NCBI RefSeq assembly: GCF_003863965.1
Contig: NZ_RRCN01000001.1
Span: 62,001 to 126,000, forward strand
Reading direction: 5' to 3'
Length of the DNA stretch: 64,000 nucleotides
DNA from: Paenibacillus oralis
GTDB taxonomy: Bacteria > Bacillota > Bacilli > Paenibacillales > Paenibacillaceae
Positions 8,569-18,470 of the stretch are shown here, in pieces. The position numbers and the translations under genes are program-made. The notes under the pieces are model-generated. The model was not told the origin of the DNA, searched no databases, and saw only the letters and a program-made list of their open reading frames with translations. The first letter of the stretch is position 1. Every line of letters begins with the position of its first letter.

Positions 8569-10353
8569 TTGAAAATATTCAAACAAATGAAACCGTTTTA
8601 TTGGAATGAGCGAAAACGACTGATTATTTCAATCTTGAGCTTAACTTGCGCCACAGGAATGAACTTAATGTATACGAAGCTGCTTCAGTTTCTTATTGAT
8701 GATGTCATTGTAAATGAAAAATACGAGTTAGTATTAACCTTTTCGTTTACTGCGGCCGGGGTCATTATCGCCAAAAGCGGGATGCAGTATTTATACGGTT
8801 TCACAGGGGCAAGGGTCGGCAATAAAATGGTGTTGCGTTTGCGCAATGCATGCTATGAAAAATTGCAATACCTCCCCTACTCCTACTATGAAACCGCCAA
8901 AACTGGCGACTTGATCGCCCGAATGACGGTAGATATGGATGCTGTACGCAATTTTATCGGTTTTGATTTCGCTCAATTTATTAATATGGGACTAACGATT
9001 ATCTTCGGATCTGTCATGATGTTGACGATAAGTTGGAAGCTGGCGCTATTGACCCTAATCACAACACCTATATTGATCTGGCTGACATTTCGGTTGGATC
9101 GAAAAGCGCAGCCGGCTTATCGGGATACACGGTCAGCAATGAGTCAACTTTCCTCTGTGGCCCAAGAGAATATTGCCGGTATACGGACGGTTAAGTCTTT
9201 TAACGGCATGGGGCATGAAATTAATAAGTTTTCGGATAAAAACGAGCGATATAGGAACAAACAATACGAAGCCGCAAAAACAGTTGCCAAACACTATCCC
9301 GTGATCGAGCTGATGGCCAATATTTGTCCTATCTTACTACTTATTTTCGGGGGGATGCATGTCATTCGGGGCTCATTGTCATTAGGGGAACTGGCCGCCC
9401 TGTTCAGTCTGACATGGCTAATCATTTCCCCTATGTGGTGGATAGCCTTTCATATCAATAAATATAGTCAAGCGAAGGCATCGGGAGAGCGGATATTTGA
9501 GCTGTTGCAGTTAGAAACAAGCCGCTGTATGCCTGAGCGGACGAGAGAAGATGCAGCTATACCGATCAATGGGGAAATCCGTTTTCAAGACGTATCCTTT
9601 TATTATAAAGAAAATTCATCAACACCCGCATTATTACACTTTTCATTAGTGGCTTCCCCAGGTTCGGTGGTTGGCATTATCGGCTCCACCGGATCGGGTA
9701 AATCGACAATTTTAAAGTTGCTGATCGGAGCTTACAAAATTAAGAAAGGAGAGATCACGATTGATGGCAAGAATTATGACGAATGGCATTCGAGCGACAT
9801 AAAGCAAAGTATTGCCCCCGTTTTTCAAGAGACCTATTTATTTGCAGCCACTATACGCGATAATATCGCTTTTGGCGTGGACAACCCATCGGATGAAGAA
9901 ATTACGCAAGCAGCAATGAAAGCCCAAGCCCATGAATTTATCTCCATGTTGCCCATGGGCTACGATACGGTAATCGGGGAACGCGGCATCGGTTTGTCAG
10001 GCGGACAAAGGCAGCGAATCGCCATTGCCAGAGCGTTGATTCGTAAACCGAAAATTTTGATCTTGGATGACGCTACAAGCGCTTTGGACATGGAAACGGA
10101 ATATAAGTTGCAAAACGCGTTAAAAGATGAATTAGCGCAAACCACATGTTTTATTATGGCGAACAGAATTTCTTCAATAAGACACGCCGATGAAATCATC
10201 GTCTTGGATAAGGGGCAAATTTTGCAGCGCGGCACACATCAGGACCTTGTTTCATTAGAGGGTCCTTACCGGAGTATTTATTTGAGTCAGTACGATGATA
10301 GCATACATAAGCATAACCATTTGACGCTTACCGTAGAGGGGGGCGAACAATGA
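8569..10353 (+). CDS. Heterodimeric ABC exporter subunit with degenerate catalytic site
   Basis: This 594-residue half-exporter has six transmembrane helices (about residues 15-310) fused to an ATPase domain: Walker A GSTGSGKST (372-380), signature LSGGQ (476-480), Walker B ILILDD (Asp500). At the catalytic Glu position there is Asp501, and the H-loop His is Asn532 (MANRIS), so this subunit's own site should hydrolyse ATP poorly. The start is a TTG with AAAGGTG seven bases upstream. The stop overlaps the next ATG (ATGA), tying it to its partner. Relatives such as BmrC/BmrD and TM287/288 export drugs or lipids. The substrate here is unknown. Confidence 0.9.
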   Translation: MKIFKQMKPFYWNERKRLIISILSLTCATGMNLMYTKLLQFLIDDVIVNEKYELVLTFSFTAAGVIIAKSGMQYLYGFTGARVGNKMVLRLRNACYEKLQYLPYSYYETAKTGDLIARMTVDMDAVRNFIGFDFAQFINMGLTIIFGSVMMLTISWKLALLTLITTPILIWLTFRLDRKAQPAYRDTRSAMSQLSSVAQENIAGIRTVKSFNGMGHEINKFSDKNERYRNKQYEAAKTVAKHYPVIELMANICPILLLIFGGMHVIRGSLSLGELAALFSLTWLIISPMWWIAFHINKYSQAKASGERIFELLQLETSRCMPERTREDAAIPINGEIRFQDVSFYYKENSSTPALLHFSLVASPGSVVGIIGSTGSGKSTILKLLIGAYKIKKGEITIDGKNYDEWHSSDIKQSIAPVFQETYLFAATIRDNIAFGVDNPSDEEITQAAMKAQAHEFISMLPMGYDTVIGERGIGLSGGQRQRIAIARALIRKPKILILDDATSALDMETEYKLQNALKDELAQTTCFIMANRISSIRHADEIIVLDKGQILQRGTHQDLVSLEGPYRSIYLSQYDDSIHKHNHLTLTVEGGEQ

Positions 10354-12209
10354 ACACAGGCATAAAATCCCGAACGATAAACGCGAAGCCCTCGGCAAAT
10401 CAACATCATAAATCGGACCGATTTGTGTACACTGGCGATTCGCCAGTCAAAAATTCCTTCAATTGGGCAAGCTTTGTCAACCTGTTTGACTACATAAAAC
10501 CCTACATGAAACAGATCCTCGTTGCGGCTGCTTTCGTGCTGTTTGGAACACTTGCCCAAGTCGCCGCACCTGCCATCATAGCTATCGCAATTGACCAAGC
10601 GATAAATCCAAAAAACGGGGATTCGAGTGTCCGTCTTCTTTTGATTTATGCGGCGCTTATGTTTTTTTTGTGTGTGCTCCAAATGGCCATTAGTCAATAT
10701 CGCATTAGGAAAACTAATAAAATCGGCCAACAAATCATTTGCGATCTAAGGTTGACTTTATTTCGGCGTATCCAGTCCATGTCTCTTCGCTTTTTTGACA
10801 AAATGCCCGCCGGTTCGATTCTGCAACGCTTAACCGGGGATATCGCCGCATTAGAAGATCTGGTTACGAACGGTACTGTAAACTTGATCATGGACATCTT
10901 CCAGCTGATAGGCGTTATAACAATTCTGCTTATATGGAACTTCAAACTAGGCTTGCTTATCGTGTTAACCGTACCGCTGATTTTTGCCGTTTCCTCGATA
11001 CTTAGAAAGAAAATACGCGTTTCTTTTCAGGAGATGCGATTAAAACAGGCATATATTAACGCCCATCTCAACGATGCAATTCAAGGAATTAAAGTTACGC
11101 AGGCTTATGAACAGGAAAAGAATAACATTCGATATTTCGAACGCATTAACGGTGACAATATTCGGATATGGGATAAGGCCTCTGCACTGAATCAATTGTT
11201 TATTCCGATCATCCAGTTAAGCATTGTTGTCGATATTATCATCCTGTTTCTTTACGGGTCGCATTTAGTAGAAACAGGAGTAATGACAGTCGGCCTTTTC
11301 GTTGGTTATGCCAATTACATGTCTAATTTTTGGGAACCCGTACAAAGAATCGGCCAGTTGTATTCAAATTTATTAGTCGGAATGGCGTCCTCGGAAAGAA
11401 TTTTTGAGTTCATCAAAGAGACTCCGGGAGAAACTGAAGCGCCGAATGCAAAAAATCTCGCGCCAATCAAAGGAGAAATTTGTTTTGAGCAAGTCGTCTT
11501 TAAATACGACGAGAACCTGGTGGCTTTGCGAGGGATTGACTTAACCATTTATCCCGGCCAAACGGTGGCCTTAGTCGGCAGCACTGGGGCTGGTAAAAGT
11601 ACATTAGTCAATCTGCTTTGTCGGTTTTACGACCCTAGTGAAGGCCGGGTGCTTATTGACGGAACGGATATTCGCGAGGTTACCTTACATAGCCTTCGTT
11701 CGCAGATAAGCATAGTTCTACAGGATACCTTTATTTTTTTAGGCACGGTTCGTGAGAATATCCGTTACGGCAATCTCGATGCGACTGATGAAGAAGTTGA
11801 ACAAGCGGCGAAATCCGTATTTGCGCATGACTTTATCCTGAGACTTCCGCAGGGTTACGACACGCTTTTGCAAGAACAAGGAGGCATGCTTTCAACGGGG
11901 CAAAAGCAACTCGTTTCGTTTGCCAGAGCGATTATCGCCAATCCGCGAATTCTCATTTTGGATGAAGCCACTGCAAATATAGACACCGAGACGGATAAAC
12001 ATATTCAACAAGCGCTTAATGCTCTTCAATCCGGCAGAACGACGGTAATTGTGGCTCACCGCCTTTCTACTATCAGGGATGCTGATCAAATTTATGTGCT
12101 TGATCACGGAGAACTCATCGAGCAAGGCAGACACCAGGAACTGATTGAGAACGCAGGCACATATCGCAAATTCATTGAAATGCAGAAATTTTTAGCGGCA
12201 GGAGAATAA
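10350..12209 (+). CDS. Heterodimeric ABC exporter subunit with canonical catalytic site
   Basis: This is the partner half-exporter, 619 residues, with an extra N-terminal hydrophilic stretch of about 40 residues before the membrane domain. The ATPase domain has Walker A GSTGAGKST (410-418), Walker B LILDE with the catalytic Glu539 and H-loop His570 (VAHRLST). Its signature is LSTGQ (514-518) instead of LSGGQ. Together with the first subunit this gives exactly one consensus and one degenerate composite site. Translation is coupled to the upstream gene. The following gene starts within or just after its stop, so the exporter is part of the galactoside operon. Confidence 0.9.
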   Translation: MNTGIKSRTINAKPSANQHHKSDRFVYTGDSPVKNSFNWASFVNLFDYIKPYMKQILVAAAFVLFGTLAQVAAPAIIAIAIDQAINPKNGDSSVRLLLIYAALMFFLCVLQMAISQYRIRKTNKIGQQIICDLRLTLFRRIQSMSLRFFDKMPAGSILQRLTGDIAALEDLVTNGTVNLIMDIFQLIGVITILLIWNFKLGLLIVLTVPLIFAVSSILRKKIRVSFQEMRLKQAYINAHLNDAIQGIKVTQAYEQEKNNIRYFERINGDNIRIWDKASALNQLFIPIIQLSIVVDIIILFLYGSHLVETGVMTVGLFVGYANYMSNFWEPVQRIGQLYSNLLVGMASSERIFEFIKETPGETEAPNAKNLAPIKGEICFEQVVFKYDENLVALRGIDLTIYPGQTVALVGSTGAGKSTLVNLLCRFYDPSEGRVLIDGTDIREVTLHSLRSQISIVLQDTFIFLGTVRENIRYGNLDATDEEVEQAAKSVFAHDFILRLPQGYDTLLQEQGGMLSTGQKQLVSFARAIIANPRILILDEATANIDTETDKHIQQALNALQSGRTTVIVAHRLSTIRDADQIYVLDHGELIEQGRHQELIENAGTYRKFIEMQKFLAAGE

Positions 12210-12241
12210 TGCGCCAAAATTGGCTTAGGAGGAATCGGATC

Positions 12242-14134
12242 GTGAATGATTTTTTGAAAATTGAAGTTTTAATGTTCTCCGGCAAGAAAGCGGAATTTAA
12301 TCCAATTTGTTTGGGAAAATCGTATGAGCTTGAGGATAACAACGTTAAGTTGATAGTAGGAAATAAACTGCCATTCTCCATTTGTGCCAAGCCGTTAGAC
12401 CGCAATGATTACGTCCAAAGCATTGAGTTTACGTTTTTCACGCAAATTCGCAATTATCATTCGGTTATCCTTCCCGATAGCGGACGGTGGTTTTTCAATA
12501 GCTCCAGAGTGGTGACATTTTGGCGTTCTTTCAGGGAGTTGCAAACAGGCGTTGACGATACGAAGCTTTCGTTGTTTATTTTTACCGGCAGGGATCGTTA
12601 CACCGCTTTGGCTGCGGGGATCATTGGTGAAAATTACGAGACAGCCTACAGGCTTGTAGAACCAGAATCGAATCGCGCGTTGAATGTACACACCGGATAT
12701 ATGGTATTTCAGATTAAGAGAGGAACCGATAAGTATCCAATTCCATCCCGCATTTCACAGCAAAATGACGATAATTCCCTCACGGAATACGTTTATTACA
12801 AACGTCCGTCTGAGAGGGAACATGAAAAGCAGCCTTGGGTAATGACGGTTCGTGAATTTACAAATTACCAACGAACCTTGTTTTCCCTTCGTGACCCCGT
12901 AGTGAAGGCCTCATTACTCCCGACTTGGTGTACTTGGGCCGATTGGCACAGTAATGACATCAATAGCGATATGATTTTAGAGAATGTCAAGACGGGGGTG
13001 GAACTGGGGATTTTCAATTATATTATTGACGACGGTTGGTTCGGGCCGGGGCTGGACAATGATTACAGCGTTCAATTAAATATCGGGGATTGGGAGCCGG
13101 ATCCCGACAAAATTCCCGATATGAATGAACTGGTAAAAACGATAAAAAGCTATGGGGCCAAGCCGATGATTTGGTGTGCGCCGCATGCAGTTGCCGCCGC
13201 GGCGAAATGTTTTCCCGAGCGTAAAAGGCTGTTAATCGCCGATGAATTTGGCGAACCCGTTATTAATCCAACGCAATTTTATTCTTTATGTTTCATGAAC
13301 AGTGAAGCTAGGGATGTTATGGCCGATATTTGTTTGAAATTTATTGAAAAATGGGATTTTGATGGAGCCAAGTATGACTTGTTTAACTGGGTTCCGAATG
13401 TTCCATGCCGCAATCCGGAGCATCATCATGATGTGTCCACGATGCTGGAAGGATTGGAAAAGACACTTGCGCTGATCGAGGAACGTACGCGCAAGCGTAA
13501 AAAAGACTATATCGTGGAACTAAAACAAAACTACGGTACCCCGTTCCTCTCGCGTTACGGAACGATGATGCGGGCAGGAGACGGCCCCTTTGATCCGGAA
13601 AGCAATTTTTTGAGAACCATGTTTATTCAAGGATATACTCCATACGCTCTAAATGACTATCAAATCATTACGGGGACGGAAACGCCGGAGGATACCGCGA
13701 TTGCCGTAATTAAAATGTTTGCGGCAGGTATACCGGCATACAGTATAAATTTCAGCAAACTGACGCAAGATCAACTCGCCGTCATTCGTTATTTAAATCA
13801 CTGGTACCTCAACCACTTGGACCTGTTTAAAAATCACCGTGTCCCTCAAGACCCCGATGCCAATGTGATCAAAATTGACGGTCTTGAGTATGATATTGTA
13901 TTTCTGGTCAATCACGGAGGCACGGTCGGGATTGAGCGGGACACGCTCTTGTTGAACGGAACCTATGACCGGCAATTTTTCGCGCAAAATGCGAACGCAA
14001 GGTCAGAACAATTCCGATTCATTGCCACCGATTGTTACGGAACAATCACGGAAGATACTCCCTTTTCGAGGTCCAGTCACTGGTTTACAGGCGAGATGTC
14101 CCCGGGCGGGATGGTTCAGATCAAATACATTTAG
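12242..14134 (+). CDS. GH36 alpha-galactosidase-like glycoside hydrolase
   Basis: The roughly 630-residue protein has an N-terminal beta-rich half and a GH36-type barrel starting near LLPTWCTWADWHSN. Typical motifs are IDDGWFGPG, GDWEPDPDKIPD and GAKYDLFNW. Asp379 of KYD is the expected nucleophile, and Asp447 in RAGDGPFD is the likely acid/base (numbered from the GTG). There is no signal peptide, so it acts on internal alpha-galactosides. GTG 12242 has AGGAGG nine bases before it. An in-frame ATG at 12209 overlapping the previous stop is an alternative. The family includes other galactoside-active enzymes, so the exact specificity is open. Confidence 0.82.
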   Translation: MNDFLKIEVLMFSGKKAEFNPICLGKSYELEDNNVKLIVGNKLPFSICAKPLDRNDYVQSIEFTFFTQIRNYHSVILPDSGRWFFNSSRVVTFWRSFRELQTGVDDTKLSLFIFTGRDRYTALAAGIIGENYETAYRLVEPESNRALNVHTGYMVFQIKRGTDKYPIPSRISQQNDDNSLTEYVYYKRPSEREHEKQPWVMTVREFTNYQRTLFSLRDPVVKASLLPTWCTWADWHSNDINSDMILENVKTGVELGIFNYIIDDGWFGPGLDNDYSVQLNIGDWEPDPDKIPDMNELVKTIKSYGAKPMIWCAPHAVAAAAKCFPERKRLLIADEFGEPVINPTQFYSLCFMNSEARDVMADICLKFIEKWDFDGAKYDLFNWVPNVPCRNPEHHHDVSTMLEGLEKTLALIEERTRKRKKDYIVELKQNYGTPFLSRYGTMMRAGDGPFDPESNFLRTMFIQGYTPYALNDYQIITGTETPEDTAIAVIKMFAAGIPAYSINFSKLTQDQLAVIRYLNHWYLNHLDLFKNHRVPQDPDANVIKIDGLEYDIVFLVNHGGTVGIERDTLLLNGTYDRQFFAQNANARSEQFRFIATDCYGTITEDTPFSRSSHWFTGEMSPGGMVQIKYI

Positions 14135-14147
14135 GAGGAAGATCCTT

Positions 14148-15437
14148 ATGCTGTCAATTGAACAAACCATTGAGATGCTAAACACAAGTAAAGCCGGAAC
14201 ACTGTTATCCCATTTATATGGTCAAGAACAGCTTTCCTATCAGCTTGACCGCTACAGCGCATTGGTTAAGTCGTTTCAAGCGCACTTCGAAGACGGGAAG
14301 CTTGCTTTATTCTCTTCTCCCGGCCGAAGTGAAATCGTGGGAAATCATACTGACCATAACCATGGGAAGGTGCTCGCCGGAAGCATCAATTTGGATACCA
14401 TCGCAGCGGCCGTCCAAGTTGACGAGCCTATTATTACGTTTATTTCCGAAGGTTACCCCGGCAAGTTTATCGTTGACATTACTCAGTCAGAACCAAATCC
14501 GAACGAACCGGCTACGCTGTCTCTTGTACGGGGTATCGTGGCGGGCTTTAGCGAATTCGGCTATTCTGTCGGCGGTTTCAATGCCTATATATCCACCAAT
14601 GTATTATCTGCTTCCGGTTTGAGTTCTTCGGCTTCGTTCGAAATGCTGATTTGCAGTATATTAAACACCTTCTACAATCAAGGAACCTTGGACTCGATTG
14701 CAATGGCAAAGATCGGACAATATGCAGAAAATAAATACTGGAACAAGCCGTCCGGGTTGCTTGATCAAATGGCGTGCGCACATGGCGGACTTATTTCGAT
14801 CGATTTCGCAAACCCGTATAAACCAGTCATCACCCCTGTTCGCTTTGATTTTCAGCAGAACGGTTACTCCCTTGTAATCGTAAATACCGGCGGAAATCAT
14901 GCTGATTTAACGGATGATTACGGTGCCGTGCCGAAGGAAATGCGCTCCGTTGCGAAAGCATTGGGGGCTGAGGTTTGCCGGGACCTGACGCCAAATGATA
15001 TATACGGAAACTTAAATTCCCTTAGAAATCAATGCGGGGACAGAGCCGTACTTAGGGCACTGCATTTTTTCGCAGAGAATAAAAGGGTTGATGCCCAGAC
15101 GGAATCTTTGACAAACGGAAACATGGAACAGTTTCTCAAACTGATTGCCGATTCGGGAAATTCATCCTGGAAATGGCTGCAAAACTGCTATCGTAATGCG
15201 GATATTCGGCATCAGGAGATTACGGTTGCACTGGCTATTACCGAATCTTTTCTCAAGGATATCGGCACGGGTGCTTGCCGTGTGCATGGCGGCGGCTTTG
15301 CGGGAGTCATACTCACCATTATACCGAATGAAGCTGCACAATCGTATACCCGGTTTATAAAGGATACGCTCGGCACCTCAACTTACATCATAAATGTTCG
15401 GGAACATGGCTCGATCTGTTTAAATGACATCATATGA
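14148..15437 (+). CDS. Galactokinase (GHMP kinase)
   Basis: The 429-residue protein has the three GHMP motifs: SPGRSEIVGNHTDHNHG (57-73, a variant of the galactokinase signature), the phosphate loop NVLSASGLSSSAS (151-163) and GACRVHGGGFAG near the C-terminus. The catalytic Asp is expected at 206 in GLLDQM. It should phosphorylate galactose released by the neighbouring hydrolases. The SEIVGNHTDH version, rather than NLIGEHTDY, is seen in a galactokinase branch of anaerobic Firmicutes. The ATG at 14148 follows TTAGGAGG and lies 13 bases after the GH36 stop. No galT or galE accompanies it here. Confidence 0.85.
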   Translation: MLSIEQTIEMLNTSKAGTLLSHLYGQEQLSYQLDRYSALVKSFQAHFEDGKLALFSSPGRSEIVGNHTDHNHGKVLAGSINLDTIAAAVQVDEPIITFISEGYPGKFIVDITQSEPNPNEPATLSLVRGIVAGFSEFGYSVGGFNAYISTNVLSASGLSSSASFEMLICSILNTFYNQGTLDSIAMAKIGQYAENKYWNKPSGLLDQMACAHGGLISIDFANPYKPVITPVRFDFQQNGYSLVIVNTGGNHADLTDDYGAVPKEMRSVAKALGAEVCRDLTPNDIYGNLNSLRNQCGDRAVLRALHFFAENKRVDAQTESLTNGNMEQFLKLIADSGNSSWKWLQNCYRNADIRHQEITVALAITESFLKDIGTGACRVHGGGFAGVILTIIPNEAAQSYTRFIKDTLGTSTYIINVREHGSICLNDII

Positions 15438-15506
15438 TTAAACCGTCCGAGGAATCGCGAAATTAACACTGCACATTATTAATGTTGGTATTGGGAGGAC
15501 GGACAA

Positions 15507-16586
15507 ATGAAGCATTCTTTTCTATACGGAGCGGACATTTCATTTCTTGATGAGGTTGAACAAGCAGGCGGTAAATTCTATGAGGGAGAGCACGAGGAGG
15601 ATTGCCTGGAAATTTTAAGAAGAAACGGAGTGAACTCAATTCGGCTGCGTCTATGGAATGATCCGGCGGGGGAATTCTGCAATTTGGAACATACTTTGCA
15701 AATGGCCAAGCGTGTAAAAGAAAAAGGTATGCATCTTCTTCTTTGCTTTCACTATTCCGACGAATGGGCTGATCCTAAGCATCAGACGAAGCCGATCGAA
15801 TGGGCCAGCCTCAATTTTAAAGAATTAAAGCTGGCGTTGTACTCCTTCACTCAACATGTAGTTTCGGCATTAGTGATGCAAGGGACTAAACCGGATATGG
15901 TACAGATAGGAAATGAGATTACGATGGGAATATTGTGGGAGGATGGCTGCGTAAGCGGGGAATTCCGCAAGTCGGATGAAAAATGGCAAAATTTATCCGA
16001 TCTCGTCAGAACAGGCGTTCAGGCCGTAAAATCAGTCGATCCCGAAATTAATGTCATGGTTCACATTGACCAGGGCGGAAAAAACGATGTGTGTAGATTC
16101 TTTTTAGACCGCTTCAATAAGCATGGAATCGATTTTGATTCGATCGGTCTGTCTTTTTATCCTTGGTGGCATGGAACGTTAGAAGACCTGGAGTATAATC
16201 TGGCTGACTTGGCACTACGATACGGCAAAGAAATTGCTATTGTTGAGATGGCTTATCCCTGGACGATTCACAATCCGCTCAATGATATTACAATCGTGCG
16301 GGCAAAAGAACAACTGCATCCGGGCTATGCGGCGACCGTAGAAGGTCAAGCTGAATATGTCCGGGATTTTATTCAACTTATCCAAAGGACACCGCACCAA
16401 AAATGTATCGGTTTTCATTATTGGGAGCCGTGCTGGATCCCTTGCAAAACGGATTGGTCTGTCGGACATCTCAACAATTGGTCAAATTTGACGTTATTTA
16501 ATGATTCGGGGAAGCCGCTTCCGGCGTTGACCGCTATTCGAGAGTTAAGCGGATTTTCAACAGCTGAAGGAGGCCCGGGCGTTTGA
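15507..16586 (+). CDS. GH53 endo-beta-1,4-galactanase, intracellular form
   Basis: This 359-residue barrel enzyme starts directly with FLYGADISFLDEVEQAGGKFY, the usual first strand of GH53 arabinogalactan galactanases. The acid/base is Glu137 in QIGNE and the nucleophile Glu247 in IVEMAYPW. Both are present. There is no signal peptide, so unlike most galactanases it should work on short galactans already in the cytosol. It has a good ribosome site (GGGAGGACG) and overlaps the next gene by four bases. Confidence 0.88.
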   Translation: MKHSFLYGADISFLDEVEQAGGKFYEGEHEEDCLEILRRNGVNSIRLRLWNDPAGEFCNLEHTLQMAKRVKEKGMHLLLCFHYSDEWADPKHQTKPIEWASLNFKELKLALYSFTQHVVSALVMQGTKPDMVQIGNEITMGILWEDGCVSGEFRKSDEKWQNLSDLVRTGVQAVKSVDPEINVMVHIDQGGKNDVCRFFLDRFNKHGIDFDSIGLSFYPWWHGTLEDLEYNLADLALRYGKEIAIVEMAYPWTIHNPLNDITIVRAKEQLHPGYAATVEGQAEYVRDFIQLIQRTPHQKCIGFHYWEPCWIPCKTDWSVGHLNNWSNLTLFNDSGKPLPALTAIRELSGFSTAEGGPGV

Positions 16587-17692
16587 AGAGTTTCATCAAA
16601 AGAATGTTGAGTTGTGTTTTGCTGCCGGCTGTTCTAGTTTTTTTTCAGGCCTGTGATAGCAGCATTTTCGTCAAAAAGAGCGACTCGACAACACCTCCGT
16701 TAAAAATCATAGTTGGCTATCAGTCAACGACCGCACAAACTTGGGGAGCCCTGATTATTAAAAATCAACAGCTGTTTGAAAAAAATTTACGGAATCTCAG
16801 CCCCGATGCCAGTGCTGATATTCAAGTGGAATGGTTTGATGCTTCCGCCGGGTCAGTTCTCAATAATAATATGATTGGCGGTAAAATACAGCTTTCGTTT
16901 CTTGGCGATATGCCCGCTTTACTAAACGGTATACAAGGAACTGAGCAACCAAATTATAAGTCTGTATTGATCGCTTTGGACGGTAAGGGCAAAGCGGGAG
17001 CAAACCAGGCAATTCTGGTTCCGGCCGAAAGTCATATTGACCGAATTGAAGATTTGGAAGGCAAGACCGTTTCAACTCCTGTCGGAAGCAGCGCACACCG
17101 TATGTTGCTGGAAACATTGGAAGCTCATCACTTGCTCGATAAGGTTACTGTAGTTGATCAATCCGTCACTGTCGGGATGCAGAGTATTGAGCAAAACAAA
17201 ATTGATGCCCATGCCACATGGGAACCCTATCCCAGCTTCATTGAATTCCGCGAAGCCGGAAAAGCACTTCAAACCGTAGAGGCGGCAAAAACCGATTATT
17301 TGACAGCGGTTGTTGCCAATCGCGGCTGGGCGGAACAGAATCGAGCATATGTCATAGCTTTTCTGATGGCCCTTTATGAAGCCCATCAATTTGTTTTAGA
17401 CCATCCTGACGAAACGGCTGAAATATTCGCAAAGGAAAGTGAGTTTCCGCTGAACGTATGCCGAAAAATGGTTGATTCGATACGATTTGACGCAGCCATA
17501 TATGAACGGGACGTCCTCACTTTAAAGAACGACATACTATTTCTTTCGGACATCGGCAAAATCAAGTCTCTGCTGAATCTGTCGGAATTTATTGACGACA
17601 GTTATCTGCGGGAAGCTATGAAAATGCTGGACAAACCTTATTTGACAACAGAGGAGTTGAGTGGGGAGTGGGTAGAAAAGAAACCGTTGTAA
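16583..17692 (+). CDS. ABC transporter substrate-binding lipoprotein, NMT1/SsuA-type
   Basis: The 369-residue protein has a signal peptide ending in the lipobox FQAC (Cys24). The domain that follows resembles nitrate/sulfonate/taurine/thiamine-precursor binding proteins: an early strand LKIIVGYQSTT, LSFLGDMPALL, the segment VSTPVGSSAHRMLLETLEAHHL and the characteristic IDAHATWEPYPSF. Its start is TTG with AGGAGG nine bases upstream and it overlaps the galactanase gene. The ligand cannot be assigned. The location in a galactoside operon makes sulfonate unlikely as an assumption but does not rule it out. Confidence 0.85.
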   Translation: MKSFIKRMLSCVLLPAVLVFFQACDSSIFVKKSDSTTPPLKIIVGYQSTTAQTWGALIIKNQQLFEKNLRNLSPDASADIQVEWFDASAGSVLNNNMIGGKIQLSFLGDMPALLNGIQGTEQPNYKSVLIALDGKGKAGANQAILVPAESHIDRIEDLEGKTVSTPVGSSAHRMLLETLEAHHLLDKVTVVDQSVTVGMQSIEQNKIDAHATWEPYPSFIEFREAGKALQTVEAAKTDYLTAVVANRGWAEQNRAYVIAFLMALYEAHQFVLDHPDETAEIFAKESEFPLNVCRKMVDSIRFDAAIYERDVLTLKNDILFLSDIGKIKSLLNLSEFIDDSYLREAMKMLDKPYLTTEELSGEWVEKKPL

Positions 17693-18450
17693 CGGCGGCC
17701 ATAAAATCTGTTTTGATCAAAATAATAGCCGTTCTTATGCTAATTTGCTTCTGGCACATTCTTGTAGCCGCGAATGTGATGCAGCCCCTCCAATTCGGCA
17801 ATTTGCCGGGCCCGATCGAGGTGTTTACGGCATGGCTGAATTTATTGGCAGAGCCGTATTATTACGTCGATATAATTGTCAGCACCATCAGGGTATCGGC
17901 AGGTATACTATTGGGATTAATTGGGGCGGTCCCTTTGGGATTAAGTATCGGCCTATCGAAAAAAATTAGCAATATGATATTCACGAATCTTGAAATATTC
18001 CGCCCAATCCCCTTAATTGCGTATCTGCCCGTAGCCATGCTGCTTTTCAGTACGATTGAGGCAAGTATTATTTTTATAACTTTTATCGGCGCCTTCTTCC
18101 CCATTTTGATTAACGTGATTCAAGCAACGAAGCGTGTCCCTGAACCATTGGTTCAAACAGCTTTAAATTTGGGCTGCAAACCGGTTCAAACTATCTTTAG
18201 AGTTTATCTGCCGGCCATTGCTCCGGAAGTATTTACCGGCTTAATGATAGGCACCGGCGCTTCATGGATGGGGGTAATTACCGGGGAAATGATGTCCGGA
18301 CAAACGGGCATCGGATATTCCACATGGCAAGCGTATCAGTTGCTGGATTATTCTCAATCCATAATAGGAATGTTTACTATCGGGCTGCTCGGATTTGTCT
18401 TTTCGCGGATAGTGCGCTTTACCGAGAGCATGATGGTGCGATGGCTGTAG
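17668..18450 (+). CDS. ABC transporter permease, SsuC/TauC-type
   Basis: The 260-residue protein has about six transmembrane helices and the EAA loop VPEPLVQTALNLGCKPVQTIFRVYLPA, as in permeases of the nitrate/taurine/sulfonate class. It begins with GTG and overlaps the binding-protein gene by 25 bases, so the two are translationally coupled. It is the single permease type of this importer and would act as a homodimer. Confidence 0.88.
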   Translation: MGRKETVVTAAIKSVLIKIIAVLMLICFWHILVAANVMQPLQFGNLPGPIEVFTAWLNLLAEPYYYVDIIVSTIRVSAGILLGLIGAVPLGLSIGLSKKISNMIFTNLEIFRPIPLIAYLPVAMLLFSTIEASIIFITFIGAFFPILINVIQATKRVPEPLVQTALNLGCKPVQTIFRVYLPAIAPEVFTGLMIGTGASWMGVITGEMMSGQTGIGYSTWQAYQLLDYSQSIIGMFTIGLLGFVFSRIVRFTESMMVRWL

Positions 18451-18470
18451 TGAACTCGGAGGGATAGCCA

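Noticed and set aside
13965..14147. Longer N-terminus of the galactokinase
   Set aside because: It overlaps the GH36 gene by 170 bases. The ATG at 14148 has a consensus ribosome site and the family N-terminus.
16583..17692. Taurine/sulfonate-binding protein
   Set aside because: The family is right, but no desulfonating enzyme or sulfur gene is nearby and the operon is about galactosides, so a specific substrate name would be invented.
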